DNA from: Mesocentrotus franciscanus
Lineage: Eukaryota > Echinodermata > Echinoidea > Camarodonta > Strongylocentrotidae
DNA length: 64,000 nucleotides
Direction of reading: 5' to 3'
Assembly: GCA_037976565.1 (NCBI GenBank)
Contig: CP137680.1
Span: 774,252-838,251, forward strand
A model generated the notes under the pieces. It worked only from the letters and a program-made list of their open reading frames with translations. It had not been told where the DNA came from and did no database searches. Below, piece after piece: positions 54,315 to 64,000 of the stretch; the stretch's first letter is position 1, and the number at the start of each line of letters is the position of its first letter. The position numbers and the translations under genes were made by a program.

Positions 54315-55865
54315 AAATACCATATAAAAAAAACCGAAAAACTGCATTCCAATAAAGCCCCGTATTACTTTTTCTTCTTCTTCTTCTGTTTTGATTCAAT
54401 GGCGATTAGTCAGTTGTGACTATTGTCGCCAAATTACTTTACGTCACGTGATTATATCTCTCATTTTTTATTTTATTTGTTTTTGATTTTAATTTTGTAT
54501 TATGTTACGGTAGGGTTTAAGGTAATCTAAAACTGTGGAATTATGGGTTTTTTGGTAACTGACTGAATACTGAACATTCTTTTCCATTTATACTTTATTA
54601 GCTGGTATACATAGCACTGCACTGTTCGGTCACTTGTGTCATACTTGAGTTAATTTGCTTACTTAATTATGGAATATGTATATATTAAAGCTTAAGCTGT
54701 TGAAATATTTGTATTGTTGGGAATGTCATTTGCTGTATAATGCATTTCAGGTTCGCCGGGGAGGGTATTCTGTATACACATTGCATGACATGATATAAAG
54801 ACTGTTACAAATGTTTAGTTTGGTTGGTTTTATTTTCAGTATAAAAATAAATATACTCTAAATACATGAGCATAAAGAAATCGAATATTTTGTTTAATAA
54901 CTGTTTAATTTATGGCTCTGAATAGAGCATTCCAGTAGGCCCCTACGTTTTTTTAATGGCTGAATCGCTCTAGTTAGAGCCATTAATTTAAGGCTCTGTT
55001 CTATTATATAGGTCCAGGAAAAAGGGAAAGAAGGAAATTTAAAAGAAAGAGAGAGAAAAGGTGATCGAGGGTTGTGGAATTACATGTATTCAGTTAATAA
55101 CGAACCGAATACTGTTTTCCATTTTCCCATTTATATTCTTATTAACTGGATAACAGAACACTGGTACTATTTGGTTATGGTCATATTTGTATCATTCATT
55201 TATGCCATATACTCAAATTATGGGTACCTGATATCTGTAATTCAATGTGGGATACGTACATTAAAACTTAACCTGGTAAAATGTCTAAGCATATTTTAAG
55301 GAACGTCATAATGCTGTTATTACAAATATCCAAGAAAACAAACAAACAAACACAAAACATCTAAGCAAGCAAGAAATATGGTCTACAGGTGTGTTTGGCA
55401 ATGGTGTTATGTTTTCTATGATAAAGAATGGTGTTTCGTCAAGAGATGACCGTTAACATGCTCGAGCACTCGCGAGTTGTGAAGATTAGATTAAATTCTT
55501 GTGTATATATTGTAACCAAAATGTTGGATTTAAAAAACGTATTTAAAAACACAAAGCGATACACAACAATCAGACCATGCTATAAATAATATAAACATTG
55601 AACTTACATAGAGTTTCAAAGTGGGTGGTACATTAATAAATAAATAACTATTGGGTGGCTACAAACAAATTATTACACAGTATCCAATCAATTTTATGCT
55701 AGAACTAGATGTCAGTTTATGGATACAATATTGTACATAACATCAAAAGTAGGTTAGGTATGTGTAATTAAATAGCAAATTATTATGAAATTATTAATGA
55801 AAGGGAAATGATAATTACGAAATTGTCGTGGTTCTAATTAATTTAAAGAAATTTAGAGCAAAACC
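54315..55865. other. Intergenic, no gene seen
   Basis: AT-rich with a (TTC)n run at about 54370-54386. A duplicated TTATTAACTGG/TTATTAGCTGG neighbourhood appears at about 54595 and 55139, suggesting an old repeat pair. Confidence 0.45.
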
Positions 55866-56244
55866 TTAAAGGCATCTTTTAACAATGTTAAATCTGAGAT
55901 GCATGACCCTACGTGTTATCAATGTCTGTGTTATGGTGTAATAATGAAGCCCTGAAAAAAATTGCGCTTCAAAGTGATTATGAAGTGCCTCAAAAAAGTA
56001 AAAATCTTTGAGTGACCGGTTTTACCATACTCTTTTTCCACAATAGACTGTAGTGTTAGGAAAACGCAACATTTGATTTCGATTTCCAATCATAAATATC
56101 TTGATAATCAGACATGCGATCGGCTTGTAAAAGTCATGGGGTTCCTTATTGACCTAAAGGTTTATAATTATCATTGCAGCATGAGCTAATTATAAATCCA
56201 GGATTTGTTTCAGAATCTGAGACAAAGTTACCCAATCCCTTTAA
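55866..56244. mobile_element. TTAA-flanked element, 371 bp (diverged)
   Basis: Core 55870-56240 starts AGGCATCTTTTAACAATGT and ends ACAAAGTTACCCAATCCCT, a partly conserved inverted pair, with TTAA on both sides. No ORF. Confidence 0.55.
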
Positions 56245-58743
56245 TAAATAGGCCCGTCACTAAAACTTTTTTAAGGGGGTACATGACTTAATCTTCCAGA
56301 TTTCTGCTTCATCCCAGAAATGCTTCAAGACAGAAATGGAGTATCAATAGCCCGCCCTCAGTCAGAAGTCAAATTCCTTCAAGATTGGTATATGATTAGC
56401 ATGACTTGTTGTGTTCATGGAAATTCACTGCAGTAGTTAAAAGTAAATTTCCATTTCTCTTGCATGTTATGACATGTTTATTTTAAGGATTTTCAGACCG
56501 AGAGTCGGTAATGTGAAAATCGCGCTAGTCCCCTGTTGGGTGCCCCGGGTAAAGCTATATTGCTGATACAGGTTTATGAGATTCGCAATGCACAACAATA
56601 ATTGACGGAAGAGACTTAAAACATGTACCCAGGAGTAGGTATGGGAGGGGATTCCCCCTCCTACCCTGAGCATAACAAAAACAAAAACGAAGGGGAAAAG
56701 AGAGAGAGAATGGAAATCCTCCAACTGTGTTATGGTGCCCAAAAAGTTTATTTTGACCGAGCAGGGAATTTATGTGAAACGAGTTTGAGACTGATCTGCA
56801 TGTTGGTTCTAATAGTTTCCTTAAACAAATGAAAAGTCCTGTTTGATTGGAAACTTATCAGGGGTTAATATTCTCTTTGCTCCCTTTGAAATCTTTAGTC
56901 TGTAGTGCATCCTCCTATTAAGAGACCATTTCGAGACAGAGAAAATATAAACAAGATTGACCTTTTGCTCACAATTTCAAAGGTCTTCGTACCTACAAAT
57001 CTGCTGACAATAATTATAAATTTTCCAATAGAATCGCGTGTGTGTATATATTTGTGTGTGTGTGGGAAGGGGAGTAACCCCCTGCCTTCGTTAAATAACA
57101 TTCGGCTAACTGAGTACAGCCTCTTAAGTGCTATTTTAAACCATGACCCTTTCCCAAATTTCTACCCAAAGAGTGCTAGTGCAAGGGCAGCCTAAGTAAG
57201 ATTCCTCTCGGAAATTGTCTTGTATAATAACTGCCCCTCTATAGTGATTCCATCTTCCTAGCCCAATGCCTTAGGGACCGACTCACACATCTCCCGATTA
57301 CTAGTCTGCCCTCCTTGGTAGGTGGCCTAATCATGAATATATACATCCATTACAATATTTTACATTATCATTTACAGCTAGGCACTATATATCTCTTTCA
57401 CTCTCTCGGTTACCCCATCCATCTCTCGTTTCTTTTTTTACTTCTTTCCTATTCTCATTTACTTCTTCTTTGTTCGTGCTTCATTTCCTTTTCCTCCCTT
57501 GTCTCTTTCTCTTTCTTCTGCCTTGTTAAAAAGTTTTTTTTTTCTGGCAGCTGCTTATAGAGATGGGGTCTCATTATTTTCATGCACACACGTGTTAGAT
57601 AAGACAGTTTTGTATAGCAAGATATGGTCGAATCAAATTAAAACTTTTACGGCTGTGACAATCCAACGTTTGTATGCCGATACGGGTATTGTCTCCATGG
57701 ACCCCGATGTCCTCCCTTCATGGTGTTGACCCATTGTATCGTTTCATTCTCACTAGTATAGAGGCGTTACAATCTGCATTAATTTCTCTTCGCCTTGTGT
57801 AGTAGAAGTATTGCCACATGATATATGCAGAGGATTAATTGATTAAATTAACCTCAATATTTTATATTGCATCTATCTTAGATCTATACTATACATGTTG
57901 ATACATTATTGTCAAATTTCTGTTGTTGGTTTTAATGGTGAATGTATCGGAGGAGATATTTTTAATGATTACATAAGTCCAGAAAACGTTGACCATGAAC
58001 ATGTAATAACAAATTAGAAAATTAGCGTAAAACGGATATGAATATTTTTTAAATGTACTGTGTGTTGTAGTCTTTCTAAATTGATTCTCAGTAATTCAGT
58101 CCATGGATTGTACATGTGAATATATCCCAAATGTTCTTTATCAAAATTAAAAGATAGACCTTTCTCCAAATCAACTTCGTAATGAGTGATGACTCTCTAT
58201 ACATTCACAAAAATGAAGACGAGGAAATTTGGAAATTTGCATTAACAATAACAATGATGATGATGATGATGATAATGGTAATGAGCTGTGAGTTCGATTT
58301 TAAACCAGTGGAATAACATTGAATGAGCTCTACTCCAGCCCCACCTCTCTCTCTCTCTCACTCTCTCTCTCTCTCTCTCTCTCATAACAAAGTGTATCTC
58401 AACAAAGAAGTAGGTCTATTGACTGAAGGATTATTATGTGATAAGAACGCTTGTTGAATTATCCATGCACGTGCCTCATGCCTTGTTAACAAGCATAATT
58501 ACCTTCAGTTCGAAACCGAGTCCAATGTTACGTGAACCTGTCGAAAGAGGTTTCCACAATCTGTACTAAATCGATATTACTGTAATCTATCCCATATCAC
58601 TAATTGATGTAGAGCGCTTATAAAAATTTGTATTAAGCGCTAAGGAAATATAGATCATTAATATTATTATTATCTAGGCCTATATAAATTTCTGAAACTA
58701 TATTCTACGATTTATTTCCGGCTATATATTTTGCAATATTTTT
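56245..58743. other. Intergenic, CT-rich patches
   Basis: Pyrimidine-rich stretch at 57390-57545, (TG)n at 57038-57062, (GAT)n at 58254-58273, (CT)n at 58343-58383. A SINE-tail-like AGCGCTTATAAAAATT...(ATT)n at about 58611-58675. No gene I can support. Confidence 0.5.
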
Positions 58744-58790
58744 CAAGTCAATTCAATTTTATTTATTTATCATCCGACAATGTAAAAACC
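58744..58790 (-). mobile_element. LINE 3' tail fragment
   Basis: On the minus strand AATAAATAAAATTGAATTGA resembles the end of a CR1/L2-type LINE; the body is not recognised. Confidence 0.4.
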
Positions 58791-59014
58791 TAATAAACAG
58801 TCATAATAGGCTACATATGGGCAAATAATAGATGAAAGGATACCTTCAAAAAACAAAAGAAACGCAAAGGCACCTGAACATATCATATGAAATTATTAAC
58901 AAACACATTTTTCATGTGTATTAAGTATAACCAATGATTAAAGTGATTTCGGAAGAAACAATTTAGCCGGCAAATATATATTTTTGTATTTAGGCATAAT
59001 AAATAGAATCATTT

Positions 59015-59903
59015 AGGCATTAGCACTAGCACGTCCAGGGGAGGCTTTAGGGGCTGAAGCCCCACCCTAAAAAAAAGAAGACTAAAAACAAAACGTATGC
59101 TCCTTAGACATCTTGGAAACCAACTATTTTAGAACAAGAACCAGTAGATAATTTTTTGCTCGGCAGTCTTACTTGTACTTGAAACAGAGCATTCCATATA
59201 CCTGAGATCAATAGGTACCCTGTCACTCTGTCAGAATAAAGTGATAAATAAAGAAATGAATAACTTAATGGAGCTCTATGGCAAAGATCGCGTTTCTTTT
59301 TGACCACTTAGTGATTGTTCTTGGGAATGCAGACGAGCTTGGTGAAATCAGGGAGGTAAGGCCCTATAAGAATGTCTTCTATTTTTCTTTAAAACACGGT
59401 AGGATGCTTTCAATAGACTTGAATGTGAAAGACCTTTTGTAATCCCTCAAGCAAGTTGTAGGGCCCTGTTATAGTGTTATATGACAAGTAAACGCCTGCC
59501 TATTATTGTATGCATAATATTATTGAAAAATAGTCAATAGACTGCAAAAATGCTTGGATAGGAGTGTAGAGAGTGAATAAGAAAGGGAAACAAACTGGAC
59601 ACTTATTTAAAAGGTTGGAACTATCGGGTAAAAAATATTGTTTTAAAACTGACAAGAGAGGAATCTTGGATGAAGTACAGAATTGGACATTGCGTAGCCC
59701 GCGGCCGGTAGCGTTATTATATAGCCATACTTTGGGGTTAGGACAAGAAGCAGTAGATAATTCGTTGCCAGCAGTCTCGACTGTATTTGAAAAAGATCAT
59801 CCGATATACCTAATATCCTGGTAGTGAGCACTAATTTTTTTTTTTTTTTGGGGTGCTGGGGGGCACGTGCCCCCTGCGCCCCCCTGGATCCACCAATGCC
59901 GTG
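59015..59903. mobile_element. Probable hAT-like non-autonomous element
   Basis: The left end GGCATTAGCACTAGCACGTC CAGGGGAGG and the right end CCCCCCTGGATCCACCAATGCC are roughly inverted, like other GGATCCAG-ended elements. Two diverged direct copies of about 78 bp lie inside (59131-59209 and 59741-59816). Target duplication not resolved. Confidence 0.45.
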
Positions 59904-59934
59904 ACACTCCTATATACATCAGAAAGCCCTCTCA

Positions 59935-60910
59935 ATGTTAATTACTTTACGTTTCCTCTTCTTTTCCTCAATTATTTCAATTAAACTCTCTCCTTTTTTC
60001 ATCTGTCTTCTCATTTTCTCTTTCTACACCCCTTTTCACCCTCTCGCCCTGTCCCCTCTCTTTATTTTCCCGTTCATTATCTATCTGTGTCTTCAAGTCT
60101 ATCTCACTTTCTATGTCTAAGTTTAATCATTTTTTCTATCTACACAATTATCGTCTTTTCATCTCCCATTTGCCGCCTTCTCACATTCTATCCTAGTCTT
60201 TCCCTATTCTATCCCTTTATTTATCTTTCCATTTTACCAATTCAACAGCCTTCGTGGCTATCTCAACATCTGTCCTTTTTTCTATTTCTTTCTCCCTCAT
60301 TTTATATTATGACCTACTTAAATCCGTTTCATTTGTATTCATTTATATTTGTCCGTTTTCTTCAACTCTGTCTTTTTTCCCTCTTCACTTCGGTCTTTCT
60401 TTCTTTCATTATTTGTTTCATTTTAATATTAATTTTTACATTCCCGCTACATAAATATCATGACAACAACAATACTTCGATAGTTACAACATTATGTTGA
60501 AACAAAATAAAGAAAACAACAACCAATACATGAGGATTGCTCCAAATAAAACAAAAAGTATGTCATCCTGTTAATTTACCTCCTTGGTTCCTGCTGATAT
60601 AATTGTTTTCATTTTATTTCAACGTTGTCTCTTTACATACCTTCCTTCTCCCTCTCTCTCTTTGTTTTCTGTAGTTTTCCTACTAAATCTTCTTCTTTTT
60701 ACATCTGGGCCCCTGCTTTCCTTCCCCTCATCACCCTTCCCCTTTCTCTATCTTGTTATCTCCTCCCCCCCCCCTCTCTCTCTCTCTTCTATCATCTCCG
60801 TCTCTCATCCATTCTCTGTGTTCTTCCGCCACTAACCCATGTCTATCTGTCTTCCTCCGTATAGTCCCTTCATCCTTCATCTCATTCTTCTCTCCTCCCA
60901 TCTCCTCACT
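59935..60910. repeat. Long pyrimidine-rich tract
   Basis: About 1 kb strongly enriched in C and T on the plus strand, with a gap at about 60440-60600. It yields Ser/Leu/Phe-rich frames that are compositional artefacts. Confidence 0.7.
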
Positions 60911-60998
60911 GTCGATCGACTGAGTCATACGTCACGAGTCCGCTCTGGGATGATCATAATCAGCAATCCTCCTTGCTATTCAAATTAGATTTGCTCCC

Positions 60999-61013
60999 GT
61001 TGTCCATAGCAAC
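60999..61013. promoter_or_regulatory. X-box-like (RFX) motif
   Basis: GTTGTCCATAGCAAC contains two inverted RFX half-sites around a 3-bp spacer. RFX X-boxes mark promoters of ciliary genes; the target, if any, is unknown. Confidence 0.35.
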
Positions 61014-63847
61014 GCGCAAATATCTCAAATCGTTGAAGCGTGTATGTATACCCGCCTAAACCAAGTAGCGAGATGATGCGAGCCAAGCTAGCTCTATACC
61101 CAGTCTTCTGCCCAGGCTTTTATAAGCATCAATGGAGCAGACACAGTACGTGTAATCATTGTCAAGAAATTACTAAAAATCATTAAAAGCAGTATTTTTG
61201 GGCTTCCATTGAATCCTTGAAGTTCTCTTTATTTTATTTCGTTGCTTTCGAAATACATTTGGTGCATTATTTTGTAAAGGTACAATTCATGTACCTTGAT
61301 ATTCCCATCAGCAGAGAGAAATAATAAATGGTGAATAGCATGATGCGAAGTATGACATACAAAGTGGAGATAATATTGAAAAGAACATTAATGTTTTTAA
61401 TGTGACTTATGCAATAATCTTGATAGATCATGTTAATATTATATATACTTTCTGGTCGCCTTTATATAACCTATATCATAAAGAGGTAATAAACAACTTA
61501 AACGGAATTTTGCTACATCTTATTAGAAAATGATTTCAAGTTTTAAATCGCTCTTTTAGCCATTCTTATTCATTTATAAATTAATTCAAGCAGAAGAGCT
61601 CAATGACTATTTGATTGCTTTATAGATCAGGGTGTATTTATGTCAATTGATTTGAAAAGTATATCTTATGTTCTAGAAAAATGTCAAGCGCACGAAGCAG
61701 AAAATTCAATGATGCAAAGAAACTGTGTTACTTATTACGCCCAATTTATCACAACAGGTGCATAGCATTGCTATATTCACATCTAACTCTGATCGAAATC
61801 AAATAGCGTGAGGAAATTTGCAGCTGGCGCCTCTCTGGGAAACGACTGGATGCCTGAGGTTACATATACTGATAAAAGTGGACTGGGTGTAAGGGCATAC
61901 CGTTTTCACCATCATCATCATCATCAGCACTATCACAACCATCACCCATCTAATCTACCTATTTTCTTTCTAGCGAACAGAATCACATGCGCTCATGGCC
62001 GTCCCTTAACGCAGCGTCATTGTTATGGCAATATGACGGCAACGCTTTGCTTGCTTCAACACAAGGATGCGGACTTGTTTCTCTGCATACAATTGAGAGG
62101 ATGATAAACGCCAAGTATCGGAGATGAACTAGTCAAACACACAAGTGGGATATGAAAAGTGGTTGGAGCTACGGGATATCTAGGACTCCTACAGCAGCGG
62201 CCATTTTGTGATCGGACTCGGGAGGATATCTTTTCGAATCCTAGATCTTGATGGAAAGTAAAACAGGTGGTTATATGCTTTGATTTAACATCGTCTCGCA
62301 TCGTGTGAAACTCTTTCTTGAAAGGATTCAAATTCTTCGAAGTGATTTCAGGTGAAAACCAGTTTGACACATTTTCTCTTGCAACGAATCTAATTGTTTG
62401 TATGCGCCATCAATAAATGATAACGACGTCTTTCGAAATATAGTATCGTTTCACCCTTAATACAGCAGACACGAAGACTACAAATCAAAAGAGAAATGAC
62501 AAGGAGATATATAACTATATTCATTTATTATTAAAAAATAAAAAAAACATACGAGACAAGAAGTGTTTAACCGTGCTTTCAATTTAAATCTGGATACTGG
62601 AAAGACATTATTTAACTAAATAGATCGCAGCCGAAAGTCTTGCTTCTGCACAAAATGATAAGTTATTCAAGAGCAAGTGAATAATTAATCTCAGCTCTTG
62701 GCAATCAGTCGAGTTTTCTGTGATACTCTACGCCTTCGTTTCAATCTTACACCTAATCATTAAAATCACAACATCTCGGTCAAAATTCTACAAAGGAGGT
62801 CTTTCTAGGTATCATTTTACATCGGAAGAATAAGTGTGTAAATGACCAGTATACAACAAGTATTACAGGAAATTGATTTCACGGTGGAAGTTGTGAAATA
62901 ATTCACATTCTCTTCCTCTCTACTAGACAAGCAGGTGGATTGTCATCTCTACGCATTTATCTGGTTTGCTTTCTAGATATAGCAGGTGTATGTCAAGAAG
63001 TGAAGACCGTCTACGTGCAACCTGTTTTAAGTCACCTGCCTAGCAACGCTCTCTCTCTCCATATTTCATCATCTCCTTGATTACCATTCTAAATCCGTTA
63101 AAATGAGAATGAAGACAAGCTCAGACCTTTTATTGCAGTGACAGCCGAAAGAATCTAATAAGAGCTTTTTTGTACTCTTTTTATGGAATACTATCATAGC
63201 TCAGGAAAATGACAATATCTGTATTTACTTTACATGTTTTGTATGTCTCGGCATTTTATTGTTTATGGTATTAATGTGCTGTATATTCTATACGATAATT
63301 TCTTACAACCAAACGCTTCAAAGGGATCCACGAGACAGTTTTAATTAAACTCAATATATGTGTTGAGAGCGAAAAGAGTGGAAGAACATATCAAATCTAT
63401 ATTTTAAATACAGTTTGATTCAGCGAATGGTTTTTACAGGAAATTTACAAAAGTGAGCTTTTCCATAAAGGTCTGCTTCTTTAGAATCATTTGCACTATT
63501 CTATTCGTGCTTCCCTTTATCTTTAAGTGTTTGAAATAACCCTTTTTAAATAAAATATTCTGAAGAAGTACAAAAAAGTTTATATCGGACTGGCTTGCTC
63601 GTCGATTCACCCAAATTTGGAAAACTTATAACATTCCTACTAACACAATACCAAACAATAAATAATTTGATTGAAGTGCTTGCTTCACGCACAGTTCATG
63701 GTGGATATTACTTGGATTGAATAACTAATTTTATCAAGTCAGAAGAGTGGTGTGATTACTATTCTTGATATGACCATGCAGATACACTGAAAAACCTTTG
63801 TGATATCTGCTTGACAGTAAGTTCACTGTTTATCCCCAGTATAAAGT
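61014..63847. other. Upstream region of the gene starting at 63944
   Basis: AT-rich without a supported exon. A (CAT)n run at about 61908-61925 encodes a spurious His tract. A GGCCATTTTG (YY1-like) core occurs near 62200. A non-coding first exon could lie here. Confidence 0.4.
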
Positions 63848-63859
63848 CCGCCATTTTGG
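63848..63859 (+). promoter_or_regulatory. YY1-like promoter element
   Basis: CCGCCATTTTGG matches the YY1 consensus, frequently found just downstream of transcription starts. It lies 85-96 bp before the ATG at 63944. Confidence 0.45.
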
Positions 63860-63943
63860 ATTCTTTGACGGGAGGATGCTGCCGCGGGAGTATCAACAAT
63901 AACCTGCTAGATTCTTCTAGCTTCGTACTAACTGACAGGAATC

Positions 63944-64000
63944 ATGGAGAAACAGAACGAAGAGGATAAAGACCAGGTTGAGGATGGGAACGTTCAACAG
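63944..64000 (+). CDS. N-terminus of an unidentified gene, truncated by the window
   Basis: Nineteen codons are visible: MEKQNEEDKDQVEDGNVQQ, acidic and hydrophilic, open to the window end. The ATG has A at -3 and G at +4. Support comes from the start context, the GC-rich leader and the YY1-like motif; no domain can be read, so the function is unknown. Confidence 0.5.
   Translation, partial: MEKQNEEDKDQVEDGNVQQ

Noticed and set aside
59935..60864. Hydrophobic Ser/Leu/Phe frames that look like membrane proteins
   Set aside because: Artefacts of pyrimidine-rich DNA.
61808..62104. 98-codon frame with a histidine run
   Set aside because: The His run is a (CAT)n microsatellite and the remainder resembles no known protein.
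1..64000. CRISPR arrays, operons, bacterial promoters, riboswitches, rRNA genes
   Set aside because: The window is metazoan nuclear DNA; no regularly spaced direct repeats with unique spacers and no rRNA-like sequence were seen. The only tRNA-like sequences are SINE heads.

Overview
This is a eukaryotic, AT-rich, gene-poor window from an animal nuclear genome. Long introns, GT-AG splicing, CR1/L2-like LINEs, a tRNA-derived SINE and many small DNA-transposon derivatives point to a marine deuterostome invertebrate. An echinoderm is the most likely source and a hemichordate is possible; I cannot name the species.

Two protein-coding genes can be assembled completely from exons whose splice phases agree. 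(1) Plus strand, 16916-38621: a voltage-sensing phosphatase (VSP, TPTE/TPIP family) of 17 coding exons and 587 residues. It has a four-segment voltage sensor, a basic linker, a PTEN-type phosphatase with an HCKGGKGRTGT active site, and a C2 domain. (2) Minus strand, 51900-46811: a mitochondrial ornithine carrier (SLC25A15/SLC25A2 type) of 5 coding exons and 326 residues, with three carrier repeats. The genes converge tail to tail, separated by about 8 kb. A third gene probably begins at 63944 (plus strand) and runs out of the window; only 19 codons are visible, beneath a YY1-like CCGCCATTTTGG promoter motif. The two complete genes act separately: one is a plasma-membrane phosphoinositide phosphatase, the other an inner mitochondrial membrane transporter.

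Layout. 0-7 kb is a graveyard of LINE fragments mixed with hairpin and TTAA-flanked elements. 7-16 kb is intergenic, with hairpin MITEs, a CTACC minisatellite and another decayed LINE. 16.9-40.2 kb is the VSP gene and its 3' UTR; introns hold TTAA elements, a SINE, LINE ends and purine microsatellites. 40-46.8 kb is intergenic with TIR elements and tandem repeats. 46.8-52.3 kb is the ornithine carrier, with a GC-rich NRF-1-like promoter region. 52.3-64 kb is intergenic, with a hAT MITE carrying an exact 8-bp target duplication, a 73-bp near-perfect hairpin, long pyrimidine tracts and the third gene's start.

Most notable points. The VSP has methionine at a gating-arginine position in S4 and glutamine at the position of the Ciona glutamate gate. 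Its exon 8 splice donor is embedded in a minisatellite that repeats the donor inside the intron. The terminal exon of the ornithine carrier lies in a tandem duplication. At least eight TTAA-delimited, non-autonomous piggyBac-like elements of different families lie in the 64 kb, one interrupted by another MITE and two sharing one TTAA. I saw no convincing evidence of an entirely new gene system. The main value lies in the VSP variants and the transposon archaeology.
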